Assembly (NCBI GenBank): GCA_037074705.1
Contig: CM073590.1
Span: 37,967,895-38,031,894 of the forward strand
Reading direction: 5' to 3'
DNA from: Zhengitettix transpicula
Lineage: Eukaryota > Arthropoda > Insecta > Orthoptera > Tetrigidae
Length of the DNA stretch: 64,000 nucleotides
Under the pieces are notes generated by a model, which made no database searches, was not told the DNA's origin, and was given only the letters and a program-made list of their open reading frames with translations. Position 1 is the stretch's first letter. Each line of letters opens with the position of its first letter. Position numbers and translations under genes: made by a program. Below, piece by piece: positions 1-11,789 of the stretch.

Positions 1-1867
1 AATGTCTTCACTACATGATTTATACATGTTGTGAAACCTGAAGAGGTCTAAACCAGAGGAAACTTTAAATTTAATTTTTTGTTAATAAACATAATTTTTT
101 GGCTGAAGGCCATTTGTTTATTTATTAATATTATAAATGTCAGATATTTTTCATGATCATTATGAAATTATTGTTATTTAAACAAAATTATTTTTCTTAG
201 TCTTTCATAGGTTTTTATCAATATATTTTTTAGGATGTAATCTCCATTGTACTATCAATTTACATACTCCACTTCTGTTTACCATAGGAATAGTTAGCCT
301 GAAAATAAAAAAGGTGATCCACATGCAATACACATGAGTTAATACGATTTTTTTATGATCGTACTAGTATTTTGTAAAGATGATGAAATGACAAAATATA
401 TCATGTTATATCCACCATTTAGACTATTTTAGCTATGAATTCCTTCCATATTTATTTTATTTGCATTGCTTATGATAGATAGATGTAATTAATTGAATTG
501 GGAAAAACTCAGTGGCAATGTTTAAAATAAACACAATCTTATACTAACATCAACTTAAAATAAATATGGAAAAATAATACCATTACTTCTACAATCCTTT
601 TTACTTAATACTAATAATGACTATCTATCATTAAGACTATAAATGATGGCCTACAATTCTCTGCACTTCACTTCGTTGCATTGCTTTACAGATTAAACTA
701 AAAAAATCATACCCTTATTCAAATATTTTATGTTTAATTGAACTCAATTTAATGGAAATATTATTATTATTACATTAAATCCCAATAATAATTCATTAAT
801 CTTTTAAATTGTTTTATACTTTCTGGGCATAGAGTTAGCAAGTTGGAGACAGGCTATTCCAATTCTTGAATGGTTCTATATAGGAATGAAATTTTCCCTA
901 TATCAGTTTGCTGTTTCCTTTGTCTAATCTTGTATGAATAATCTCTTTTATATAAGTGGTAGGTAAAAAGCATACTGTTTTTAATTTCTCCAGGCCCGTT
1001 CATTATTTTGTTCCCTGAATACTACAAAAAATCGTCCATTTCTTTCTATTTACCAAAGTCTCTAACTAATTTTTTGAAAGTCTACAAGATAATTTCAATG
1101 CTTTTTTCTGAATTTTGTCCAGTGCCTGAATGTAATCATTCTTGTACATATCCCAACAAGGTGCTCCATACTCTAGAATGGGGCACACTAAAGTTCTATA
1201 AGAACAACCTTTGGGTTTTTGGTGCTTTTGTTTAAAACCCTATGTATGATTTTTAGTGCTTTTCTTCTTGTACCGTCCACTGAATTTACATGTTTCTCCC
1301 ATGATTTGTTTTTACTAAATATCACACCCAAATATTTTCAGCTATTGAATACTTCTATTTATTCTTCCCCTAGTTTGTAATTTGCACACTCAACATTTTC
1401 TGCTTTGTAAAGCTAATGTATTTATTTTGGATGCAATTATTTTGCATAATTTTGCAAAGACCAGTTAATATTTTGTCAATTTCAATTGCAGAACAACAAT
1501 GTCATTTGCCTGTTTAATTTCCCTATAAATAACACAGTCTATTATTGCTGGCTGCATAAAAATTATAATGTGATAAAAACATTTAAAGGCCCCATAACGC
1601 TTCTCATGCCATAAGTTATTTCTACAGGATTGGACAGTTCAGAATTTACTTGTAACTTTGAGTTAATGTTGCTTCAAAAAATTCCCATTCAGGATGCGAG
1701 GACCAATCCCCATAATGCTTAATTTGTGTATTACAAGCTGATGTGGCACTAGGTTGAAGGCTTTTAAAACATTTATTATTGTATTAATTCTTCCCCCCTT
1801 CGTCAAATTTATCACAAAATTCTTGATATGTTTACTAAATTTCTAATTTAAAACTTTTTTTTTTCAG
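1..1867 (+). other. Intron or upstream sequence of the gene ending at 2298
   Basis: This AT-rich stretch precedes a clear splice acceptor, a polypyrimidine run followed by CAG at 1865-1867. I see no plus-strand coding exon in it. It does contain a decayed minus-strand LINE, listed separately. The gene's upstream exons are either outside the window or too short to recognise. Confidence 0.5.
880..1640 (-). mobile_element. Decayed LINE reverse-transcriptase C-terminal fragment
   Basis: The minus strand shows LINE-type polymerase motifs scattered over several frames. A degraded active-site block reading roughly ANDIVVL stands where YADD-IVLL is expected (about 1510-1540). Further on are YLGVIF followed by SWEKHV (about 1290-1340), and then a block containing VCPILEYGAPCWDMY (about 1145-1195) and DKIQKKALKL. 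These are the fingers/palm end and the connection region typical of CR1/Jockey-type non-LTR reverse transcriptases. Stops and frameshifts break every frame, so it is a fossil. It lies antisense in the presumed intron of the gene ending at 2298. The exact clade is uncertain. Confidence 0.7.
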
Positions 1868-2298
1868 TTTCAATTAAAGTTGATTGTGATAAAGAAAATG
1901 CAGTACCAAAGCTTACAGTACAAAAAGATATTGGTTGTTCTGGGTGTGATACTCCTAAGCGACATGTTGAAGTTCAACCAAATAATTTAATTAAGATAAA
2001 TGAAGAACGCAATGTCAGAAAAGTACAGTTAAATAGAAATTTTGGCAGTAAGATATCAAAACTTGCAACTGGGATCAGAACAGAACATATGAAAGAACCT
2101 GATTTCACATCATCTCCTCTCTTAAAGAGAGATTTCCATGTTGTTTGCAAGAATCCTTCATTTAGATCTGTGTATAGAGGATGTGAAAATTTTGATTCAG
2201 TTGATTATTCAAACATGTATGATAGTCCTGGACCTGTCAGAAATAGAGAGCGCCGCCGTAATCAACGCCGTCGACGGCCATATTATTATCATATATAA
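1868..2298 (+). CDS. Terminal coding exon of an unrecognised gene with Arg-rich C-terminus
   Basis: A strong splice acceptor (pyrimidine tract then CAG, 1865-1867) opens a reading frame that runs to TAA at 2296-2298. The exon starts with two bases completing a split codon, so the preceding intron is phase 1. It encodes about 142 residues. The reading begins SIKVDCDKENAVPKLTVQ and has a possible proline-directed phosphosite (DTPKR). The middle is basic, and the last 22 residues are dominated by arginine, ending PYYYHI. No domain is recognised. An internal ATG at 2089 is in the same frame, but the open frame extends back to the acceptor, so it is unlikely to be the true start. Composition suggests a nuclear or nucleic-acid-binding tail, which is inference only. 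Confidence 0.6.
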
Positions 2299-2521
2299 CA
2301 CACGAATATTTGCATGTGTTGTTCAAGATCTTCTAAAAGTGTGAAGCATTTAGTTTTATTTTGCTTGATATATTAATGCCTTAATTTGAAGCACTTAAGT
2401 TTATTTTGCTTGACATATTAATGCCTTAATTGTTTTATGTTCCTATATTTGATTGTTAATATTGTAACTGTTATTTAAATTTATATAAATTATAGTATAA
2501 TTAATTAGTTTGTTTTAAATG

Positions 2522-2527
2522 AATAAA
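2522..2527 (+). terminator. Candidate polyadenylation signal
   Basis: AATAAA lies about 225 bases after the stop codon at 2298, in an AT-rich 3' untranslated region. Further AATAAA motifs follow near 2636 and 2749, so the exact cleavage site is ambiguous. Confidence 0.5.
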
Positions 2528-2769
2528 GTAATTAAATATTGAAAAACTTACTGTTGTAGTTACTAAAAAACATATTACTTCATAGTTTGCTCTGTATACT
2601 TGAACTATGGAAAGATTAAAATAATCTAAATATGTAATAAATGTTTATATTTTTATCAAAGTGTCTAGGTACAAATTCAATTTAATAATCATTTTGATGT
2701 AGTTGCAGATTTCTATGTTCTATATTAAAATTTATGAACAATGATAAGCAATAAAATTGCAAAACGTGA

Positions 2770-3630
2770 CATTATAAAGTGTAATGTTTTTTATTATTTG
2801 TTAGATTAGGCCAAACATTACGCACACTTATGAAAATGAGTCTGATACATTCATTTAATCTCACTGTATTTCATAAATATTTACAATCACATTTCAATAC
2901 AACTAGTTACATGAACACACTAAAGCCAACTGTTTAACAACATACATATCTCTAATCTATTGTCTTGAGTCGATAGTATATTGTTAATTTGAAAAATATA
3001 TAACTAAAAGAAATAATGCTTGGTAATAAAAAATTTGTAAAATATTATACTTCTCAAAGATAAAAAGTTTTTGGTGGTTTAAGTTGCATTATGATTTCAC
3101 TTCTTAAGTCGCCTCTTAATGTACTTCCTGATGTGGCCGACCCTATGCTGTATCATAACACTGTGCAGCTCTTTATTAAGCTTATTCACTAGTTTGATAC
3201 TCTTAAACCTCATTGTAGTTATGCCTTTACCTCTTCCAGATATTTTTTAATGTTCAGTACAGCCTTGCAGGATCTTGTGCATATACAGCTATTTTTTCTA
3301 ATCAGTTAACAGTAATGATAAAATACATGTCCTTTTTCTTTATATTTCAGCCAAGGTTGCATCAGTTCTTATGAACCGTTATTCCTAACTGTTATAGGTA
3401 TTTTAAATTTTATGATTAACTCTATAATTTTTTTATTTCCAACTATCTCTCTGAACAGCAAATCCTGATAAGTTATTTCAGACATGATTTCCTGCAGGCT
3501 AGTAAAGGGAGAAAGACGGAAGAAACGTAGGCTGCACTACATTAACGAACAAACCTTGAGATTTCACATCCAATTTAAAACATCTGTAAGATATTTTACA
3601 AAAATAAATATGCTTATCTAGCCAGATAAT
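2770..3630. other. Intergenic stretch, nothing recognised
   Basis: AT-rich DNA with no convincing exon, RNA gene or repeat boundary that I can see on either strand. Confidence 0.4.
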
Positions 3631-3670
3631 GTGCAATTCAAACATGCAGATTTTAGAATTTTTCAAATGA

Positions 3671-4430
3671 CAAAGATATTGCCCCCACAAGCGTCGATTG
3701 GTTCGACGTGGCAACGTAGTCTTCCCCCTCTCCAGGCCGTGCTACAAGAAGCCTTGTTGGGGCCTCCGCGACGCCCAGCGGGTGCCTTGGACCCCGAGAT
3801 ACGCTGCCGCCTTCGAGAGCTGCAAGGCATCGCTCGCAGACGCCACTCTGCTGGCCCAGCCCGACCCTACGGCTCAACTTGGGACAGGGTGATACCGGCT
3901 TTAACGGCGCCCGAGGCAGAGACCACCGCGCCCTACTCCCGTTGCATTGCCACAGCAGCAGCAGCCGATACCCCGGGAACGCTCAATGCCTCCTGCCAGG
4001 ATTGGTCGACAGCCCGATACAACTGCGGCACCTCTCGCAACTCGAGCAGGTCGCCGAACACGTGCGCCTGGTCGTTATTCTCATTCCTCACAGCACCGCA
4101 CGTCCCCGGCAACCCACAACCAGCCTGGACCCTCGGCACGATGAACAATGTTTAAAGTGTGCGTGCCATTGGTGCTGCTGTGTATATAATGACATTTTAC
4201 TTTATTCTTTTTGTTGTATATATGTTATTGTCATGTTTTTTTTTGTATTTTTGTTGCTAATCCCCGACTCCGTCTGCTGTGGGGCCGAAGATATTGACCA
4301 CACAAGCGTCGATTGGATCTACGTGGCAATGCAGCCTTCCCCCTCTCCTGTGCACCTTAGAGATGAAGCAGGAGAGACGAGCCCCACCCTTTATGCAGCT
4401 CGAGTCAAGGCAACGGGTCCGCAATCCAAA
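3671..4430 (+). mobile_element. Internally deleted relict of a CsRn1-like Ty3/gypsy element
   Basis: The local GC content is high compared with its flanks. Frame fragments match the intact element at 37841-42599. An RNase H-start block (AAFESCKASLADATLLAQ, then DPTAQLG) occurs at about 3800-3890. It is joined directly to a block reading DRVIPALTAPEAE, which matches the pol C-terminus ([13 protein letters not shown] in the intact copy). About 500 codons (RNase H, integrase) are therefore missing. A second C-terminal match (RAGRRTRAPGRYS) follows at about 4060. Two similar blocks of about 60 bp containing CACAAGCGTCGATTGG, at 3671-3735 and 4288-4349, look like remnants of the two LTRs. A TGTGGGG at 4279 resembles the LTR start of the family. 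It is not functional. Confidence 0.75.
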
Positions 4431-4619
4431 AATATAATTATATTTTTTCAGATGGAAAAATAAATGGCTTAGTTTTATATTTTACAGAATTTTCATTGTT
4501 TCCTATGCGCCATTGTCATGGCGACGCGGCTTTTTAGTATTCCAAGTAGCTTTTGCATTTAAGTTTCCCCCTTCTTGCGTAAGTTAGAATAACACTGAAA
4601 AGATTCAAACTATATATAT

Positions 4620-5563
4620 TGTAATATACACAAATGGAGGTCGTTAATTACGTAAAAAAATTAATAAAATTTACAAACAATATTTTTATTGTGGATTTAT
4701 TAAAAAAAACAATTTCAAATTTAACATAGTAGATCTCATGGTCTTCACTGGGTTTGATAATGGACACATTAATTATGTTTAAAAATCTTATTAACAAACA
4801 AATCACAATTAAAAGAAAAGAAATTTACTTGACCATTAAACTAGAACGAAATTTAAAGTAAAAGAACGAATTAACAATTTAAACGGAGAACGAAATCTGA
4901 CTTCTATCTTTCAATTACGTTTACATAATTAATTATTTAGTATTCTGTTACATTTGTCCAGCATACCTTTCGTTTTCGAAATACACTATTGCGGGATTTT
5001 ACACTGATTCTAAGCCAAAATTTTATATGATGTCAGGAACTCGGATGATCCCCCCCCCTTTTGTTGTCAGCTACCTGTTGACTGCTTGCCTTAGGCGAAT
5101 TCCTTTCTGTAGATTTGCCAGTCTTTACTGCATTGAACTCAAACTGAAATTTTACTGTTTCTGGCCGGCTATGGACACAAAACTGCTTTTACTTAGCAAG
5201 TTTCGACGTTATGCTCTCATGAATGTTTTACTTTGCCCTCAGAAATGTCCAGGCACCAACTAACTCTGTTAAATCGTAATTGCCGACTCTGTTGAATTCT
5301 CCTTCAACTAACAGTTATACCTTGACGTTGTCTTTCCGCGAACTGCTTCTCAATATTTTCCTGCCAACTGCCCCTCACAATGTTTTCCCGCAAACTGAAC
5401 TCTCGTCTCGCATTATAGCTCGCATACGCCATTTTAGGACCTTCCGACAAAGGAACAGAGCTGAGCTACATTGTCGCTATGTTCTGGACCGCCGCTACAA
5501 ATGATTTCTCAAACAATTTAAATTTTTATGTTCAAACAATTAATGTCCTAGTTAATTGCCATT

Positions 5564-5566
<3 letters not shown>
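4620..5566 (-). mobile_element. Solo LTR 'a' of the TA-associated gypsy-like family
   Basis: Read on the minus strand, the element begins TGTAATGGCAATTAACTAGG and ends ...ATTACA. Both ends abut TA runs (5567-5595 and about 4610-4619). It shares blocks with the copies at 17830-18799 and 34474-35569: the motif around TCAAACCCAGT, the GTCAGATTTCGTTC block, and the GGATCATCCGAGTTCC block. No internal coding sequence is present, so this is a solo LTR. Small readings in it are not genes. Confidence 0.6.

Positions 5567-5595
<29 letters not shown>
5567..5595. repeat. (TA)n microsatellite at LTR boundary
   Basis: Pure TA run directly against the TGTAAT terminus of the LTR at 4620-5566. Confidence 0.95.
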
Positions 5596-5598
<3 letters not shown>

Positions 5599-5689
5599 GT
5601 CTATGCGTTTCTAAATCATACATCCGTTTGCGATGAAACTTTGGTGAGTTTTGTGCATGCCCGAGAAGGTTTGTGAGGTTTCCGAAGCA

Positions 5690-5960
5690 TTAGGCAAGTC
5701 CGCAGGGGCGAAATGTTAAAAATTGATAAAACAGCCGACCTTAGCGTCGAATAATTTTGTTTCGGGGTCGAAGTGATTAATAGTTTCTAACCAGATGTTT
5801 TTAGTGTATAATTTCAACCCCTTACAGCAGCACCATTAAGGTACGGGGTAGAGGGGCGTTACATAAAAATAACGGGAAATAACCGAGATTGGTTTGACAG
5901 GGTTCTAGAAGGCAATCAATTTAATTCTGACATTCACTATCCCAGTTAAGTTGTAGTTCA
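5690..5960 (+). repeat. Outlying satellite-like monomer
   Basis: It carries, in order, the hallmark blocks of the repeat arrays further right: TTAGCGTCGAATAA, GTGTATAATTTCAACCCCTT, a GGGGTAGAGGGGCG block, TTACATAAAAATAACG, CCGAGATTGG and TTTAATTCTGACATTCA. It is a single diverged copy in plus orientation. Confidence 0.65.
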
Positions 5961-8110
5961 GACACTAGGTGTGAGATCTCGGACACGATAGAAGCGGTGA
6001 GCGTTTGAGAGACAATATAGGCAAAGCGATGAGCGGGGCCGGTTACGATACAGAGCTTCTGAGCGTGAACTTCAGTCGCCGTGATGACGTGCTCGCGTGA
6101 GGTAGCTAAGCTTCTCTTGTTGAGTGAAAACGAGAACTATTTATTTAAACGCGTTTTACAGAAAGGCAAGAGGAAGTATACCGTTCACCCCATAAATAGG
6201 AGTGGAAGACATTACGGAGAGTACCGCCATTTGTTTAAGGAAATATTAAACACGTTTTTTTGAATATACAAATCCTCTTTTAATGAATTCAATACAGTTT
6301 TATATCCCCAAGCAGGTCAAACCCCTTTTCATTGCAGAGGATAGTGCCAAAATAGATCATGGACAATTGTGTTACACAAAGAAAGTTTCTTTCGGCCATC
6401 GTGCTATTTCTGTGCCGTTTGAGGTATGATAAAAGCCGTCAGTAATTATTCCAGAAAAGCAATTCCTAAACTACATGTTATTTTCATTAACTATTTAAAC
6501 ATTCGCGTTTTAATTTGATCACTCCAAGGTAAAGAATTCGTGACAGGGATAACTCATTTAAAAATACATATAATTTTATATAATATAAGAAATAATTATT
6601 GGTGGGTATCAATTTTGCATTAAATAGAATTTTGGTTTATTATAGTCTAGTGTAAACTGAAAGCCGAAATTGCCTGACGAAAATATTACCTAGACCTTTT
6701 AGCATCTTGCAGTGTTCTGTAAAACTATATGTTATTTACCTCTACAAACATCAGTCTTCCAAATAAAATATTTTAAACAGTTCCAAACCAACGACTATTA
6801 TACTGAAGATTAACAGACTAAAATAAGTCCTCCAACTTTAAGTAAAATGATTTATTTAATCGACGTGAATATAGGCCTACATAGAAGCTTTCGGCCTCTG
6901 TAAGAGTCATCGTCATCTTCTAATATGCATAAGTAGAGAAACACCTGTATAATTAAATTAAACTAGATATATAGAAAACCGAGGAAATACATACATCATG
7001 TAGGTAACAAGCCGTTGGCATTGACGTAGGATCCATAAATCATGTAAGCGAAATTTGGAGGACCGTTTTTGGTTTTTATGAAACGGTGCTGCAACGGTGG
7101 CCCCCTTTATTGTGTATACTATGCATTCCACCAGCATAGCTAGGACATTAACGAATCGTCCTCGATTATGATTTCCGTCCAGCGCGTGCATTTCTGCAAA
7201 CGCACACGCAGCAGTCTCAGAACTGGAGCACGCACGTTAAGTACGACTGGCTTCCAAGCCGTCGTCAGACTGTATCTGCCTTCGCTATTGAAGGTAACGT
7301 CTCCGACTGGGCTCTTTCCTAGTTGCCTTTCCTCTACTTCTTACAGCTAGTATATATATAACTGTAAGTATATTACTGCTTATCTTAACATCTGTGTCTT
7401 GCCTGATAAAACGACCAAACTTCCGATTCCTCCCTGATAAGCATCAGGTGAACTTACCCCCCACACTACCCTCTTTCCTTAACTTGTCTACACCTTTAAG
7501 CCTTCGAGATCGTTCCTAGATCTCCTGTCCTTTCTAAGTCCCAAGTCAGCTTTCAACTCCAAGGAACCAAGGGCAGGTTTCAAGGCGTGAATCTGTTGAC
7601 AAGGAACCCTTTATTTCTTGCAACGACTCCCCGTCAACCTGTATCGACGGGCGAACACGTTACATTTATTCTGTTAAAATGTTATTTTACATAACTATAA
7701 CAATACTCAGTACGACTCGAGAATTGTGGCAGAGATGGAGCAGTATCAAGGTATTATGTTTTTGAATACAAAAATTTAACACGTTGTGCTTTCTTTCCTT
7801 TTTACAAAATATATTAAATACCTTAAATAGTTAATTATTGACGGATATGATGATATTGTCCCGTGTTTAAACGTATAAAGCATTGAACGAGTGCTCGCCG
7901 CTGGGCGATGAGAGAAAATTTTATGTCTGGGGTCAGCGATGAGCGTCGACCACTGAGCGGCAGGCGGTGCCGCCCTGCCGCAGCTACTTCTTGTAGTCAA
8001 CAGATCCGCAAACCCACTACATTCTACTGGGACATAAAACTAAACGGAGTCACTCATTCTACATGCTCCCAGTCACTCGCCGCTTGTATCTTGCCTGAGG
8101 GTGAGGGAGG
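5961..8110. other. Repeat-rich intergenic DNA, no gene recognised
   Basis: No credible coding exon is seen. At 7344-7373 the ends CTTACAG and CTGTAAG face each other across a short TA run. This resembles two LTR termini meeting at a TA target, but the surrounding elements were not resolved. Short open frames at 6081-6263 and 7908-8120 have no recognisable content. Confidence 0.35.
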
Positions 8111-8720
8111 ATTTGGGTGAAAGGCCGTCACATAAAAGTAATGAGTAAAGAAACGAGACTGGGGTTGAATACGCAGTTATGGAAGTCTCTGAGTTTAATT
8201 CTGACATTTACCCTACTGGTTTAGTTGTAGTTAAGTCCCCTAGGAGTGGGGGTGGAAGCAACCAAACAAATTTCCGCGTAATATCTTAAAACTCGTAGAA
8301 CAATTTCTACCAAACTTTATAAAAAGTTACATACGATCCAGGAAAAAAGACCGAGTGGTTAAGACAAATCCATCACCTCAAGGGTTGGGGTGGATGGGAT
8401 AACATTTAAAAAGCATTCGTAAATTGCCATTATTAGCGTCGAATAAAACGTTTACATGGTCGTTAATTTGATAGTGTCATTCTAGGACTTTTAAGTTAAT
8501 TTCAACTCCAAAAGGTAACGGAGGGAAGCTCCGCCACGGTAAGGGTGGTAGAGGAAGAGATTTACATAAAAATGGTGCAAAAAACACCGATATTGTTGTC
8601 GATTCCTGGGTTATAGGAGTCGCTGAGTTTAATTCTCATATTAACCAGGGTGGTTAATGAAATTTTATGCTCTTCGACGTGAAGATGGGCGTGGTTGAAA
8701 AAAAAGTTTCCCGCCGTACT
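8110..8720 (+). repeat. Two diverged satellite-like monomers
   Basis: One partial unit (about 8121-8260) has TTACATAAA/ACATAAAAGTAATG, GAGACTGGGGTTGAAT, and a variant of the GTCTCTGAGTTTAATTCTGAC block. A second (about 8425-8680) has TTAGCGTCGAATAA, TAATTTCAACTCC, a GGTAAGGGTGG block and AGTCGCTGAGTTTAATT. The order and orientation match the plus-oriented array at 19185-23000. Confidence 0.65.
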
Positions 8721-11060
8721 TTTGACCGTCTAAAGGTATCAGCTGTATTTTTGATTTTCTTAGGGTACTGATATATTTTGGTCTCTGTGTAGTTAAAATT
8801 GTTCTTTTTTACTCCTTTAAGGTACCGGGAATATTTTTAGACTTTATTAAGTTAGCGAGTAAATTTCACTTTTAATTCGGAGTGATTTTTAGACACTCTT
8901 AGGCCTAATAGGAGAATTCCCGAGTTGATAAAGTACCATTAGTCATCTCCCTGGTTTTTGAAGTTAGATGCCGAGGGGTTAGGTCGGAGAAGGAAACTTA
9001 AATGGGTAAATGTTACAAACACTGACGCTATTGATTTTTGTTAAATGAAATGCTTACCAAATGGTTAATGTGGGCCAATTCCTTCTCCTCGATAATTTAT
9101 ACCCAGGAAACGCCGGCCACTCATCTAGTACTAAATAAGATCTTACACTATCCTTGGACTTTAATTTTTTAATTGTGCGTTACTATGATATAAATAATTA
9201 ATAATAGTGATACGTGATGCAAGCCACAGCTTGAAGACATTACTATTTCAGCCTCATTTGAAATTGACATCGATTGAATAATTTCCGTTCGTACCATGCA
9301 TTTGAGAAATAATTTAACATGAGAATTAATCGAATTTATGACGTAAGGATCGTAAAAGGTGGCTTAAATAAAATTCAGTATTGAACTGACACATCAAAGC
9401 TAAAAACTAATGTCACAAAGCATTTAGGGCGGAGTACGAACAAAAAAGGTACACTCCCAATGTCAAAGCGTAGAATAGAGACACGTTGCGTAATTTTGAA
9501 GTTACTTTCAGTGACCTCAAGAAACTATAGGGGTCTAGGTGAATTCACCAACTGAAAACTCTGCGTTTCACCTAATATTAAAATATGATCATAATTTTAA
9601 AATCATGTTATAGTATTCACAGAAGTACAATTAAACTTTAAGTGTTGCCGAAAAGTAAATGGGAATTAATTTATATACATTTTAATATGAATATAATAAA
9701 AATTGTCGTTTTTTGTACGAACGCAAGAGGTTTGTAACGTCGTAAATTATTTGCACCACACGTCAAATACTTTATAATTTCATTCTTAGTGTGCGTACTC
9801 AAAACGGTTTTAATGCTTTTTCTGTTTTTAATGAAGGTTCTTTTCTACTTAAAACTTTTTCATTCGGGACGCAAAATGGCTACAACTCGGGTTGTTCCAT
9901 ACGTCTGGTAATTTTGCCTCAAAATCTAGTCTGATTTTTGTTGAGATATTTTAAAACCCATTGAATGCTTGGTCGAGTAGTAATTCCGGCGCATTTTGCA
10001 GCTCAGATTTAGCTCTTGTACAAAGATACAATGTCGGGAGGTTTAGGGAAGGTGTATGCAGTACAAATAGACTCTGAATAGTGAAATTTTGGAGATAAAA
10101 GATAAATGTCAATGTAGATGTAGGCGCTATGTTTCGATGACGTCCTCTATCATCGTCTTCTAGCAAAGTCTATTTAATGTTTCGAACACCCTTGAGAATG
10201 TGTTATTTTTAATGCTTATTTCGTTCCATGAAATTAAAATACAATACGTCAGTGTTAAGAGTATACTAAGTAGATAAATAGATAAATAACAGACAAAAAA
10301 AGAAACACAGAGAAGTGAGACGTTTCAAATGGTTCAAACGCAATGGCCTACTGTACGGGTTGAACCAGGAATAATTAATAAATATTTCTATTGACAATAA
10401 CTATCTGAGTAACGATGGATTTACAGAGAGCACCTCTTCCATGTTACAGTAGTTATAGTGTTTATTTAATTGTCAGACGAATTACTTTTTTTTCCATATA
10501 AGACAGTTTGTAAACAAAAATAATTAATAAAATAGTTCTACAGTAAGGGGACGTGGTTACGTAGGACCCAAATTTAAAAATCAACACCTGCTCGATGCAT
10601 GACGATGTCCTGCAATAAACAAAATGGGAAGAACCGAAGCGTAATTATAAATTTAGAATTAGCACAAGTCTGAAACTGAAAGTCTCGTGTTCGGCCAGAT
10701 TATCAAACCTAGTGAGGATGATCAAGGAAGTTACGCAAGTTAATTGACGAAGATGGGTTTTGGACAGGAAAAATCGCCAAGAAAAGGGGGAATATGGGTG
10801 GGCGATTACCAATAAAAGCCCGCGCCAAATCTATCGGAGACATTATTATTAATGTTATTATTATTCATCATTAAATGGCAGTGCCGTTGATATTTTCCTA
10901 GAATGTAAGCTGCAGCCTACCTCGCGTAGCCGAAGTGAAAACCGAATCTCAAGTGAAGTCAGTGGGAGCAGTTTTCGTTGTAAGGTCAACTCTAATGTAT
11001 TGTAGTGATAGGTTTATTAAATGATAAAATAAAGGGATAGTTTCCAGGATTTATTAATTA
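8721..11060. other. Intergenic DNA, no gene recognised
   Basis: AT-rich DNA. The only notable spot is a minus-strand motif near 10125-10170, described in the findings as a possible Penelope-terminal or hammerhead-like remnant. No exon or RNA gene is supported. Confidence 0.35.
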
Positions 11061-11075
11061 TTGAAATGAACACGG

Positions 11076-11545
11076 GAAAAATAATCTATCTATATAATAA
11101 AAAAAGGAAGTATATTTGTATGTATGTATGTATTTACGTTAATTTCTATACACATTTTTATGCGTGGACAGAATGCAACAAAAATTGGTACACGTATTAT
11201 GCCAAAATCGAGAGCCTGTACTGTGGGTGTGACAAACCCCTAAATTTACGAATAAATGAGAATATTTGTGAACGAGTTAAATATTATTGCGCGCGCAGCC
11301 ATCGTGACGTCACAGCACACAGAAGAGCGCGCGAGAGAGAGAGACGTACCGCTACTGCACATCACAGGAAATGGTTCCGTATTTCGTAATGAAATAAAGC
11401 AGAAATATTTTGATTGAATAAAAATTATAATTTTATTCGAATGATAATAATAAACCATACGAAATACTTTACTCTCCTTGCGGAAAATGTAAGTTAATTT
11501 TCGTTGCATATTAAGTGAGTACAATATGGCCACCATCTGTTTACA
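11076..11545 (+). mobile_element. Dispersed non-coding transposon fragment, possibly Helitron/HINE-like
   Basis: The segment opens with a TATCTATATAATAAAAA-type stretch followed by a GTATGTATGTATGTATTTACG simple-repeat tract. It then has a block with CATCACAGGAAATGGTTCCG. I recall this arrangement from non-autonomous Helitron-like repeats in arthropods, but no terminal hairpin and CTRR end was verified. It has no coding capacity. Confidence 0.3.
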
Positions 11546-11611
11546 TTGGGAATGTAGCTATCAATTCCATCAACTTAATCTTTCGTAATGTGTGAATACT
11601 GATGGACAGTT

Positions 11612-11671
11612 ATATTTTTCAGGGTTAATTAGATTTATAGTATTTATACCCATTTTATCTTTGTACGATTT
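11612..11671 (+). repeat. Satellite-like fragment flanking the LTR at 11790
   Basis: The block TTTTTCAGGGTTAATTAG and the following TTTATAGTATTTATACCC match the array monomers at 20095-20130. The satellite match stops at about 11672, where an unrelated block of about 118 bp begins. The same junction occurs inverted at 23690-23740. Confidence 0.75.
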
Positions 11672-11789
11672 CAAGAAATCTGGAAACCCCAAGTAAGACA
11701 GAATTAGCTATTTACCTGACTGAGACTTATTGTCCATTCCGAGATGTTGACTGCAAAGTAAAGTTAGGTGGAAATATTACACACTGTAG

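Noticed and set aside
3631..4463. Overlapping long open frames of 174 and 194 codons
   Set aside because: They run across the deletion relict of the CsRn1-like element in mixed frames. The GC-rich composition keeps them open by chance.
6081..6263. 60-codon open frame in plus orientation
   Set aside because: No start context, splice signals or recognisable motif. Lies in repeat-rich intergenic DNA.
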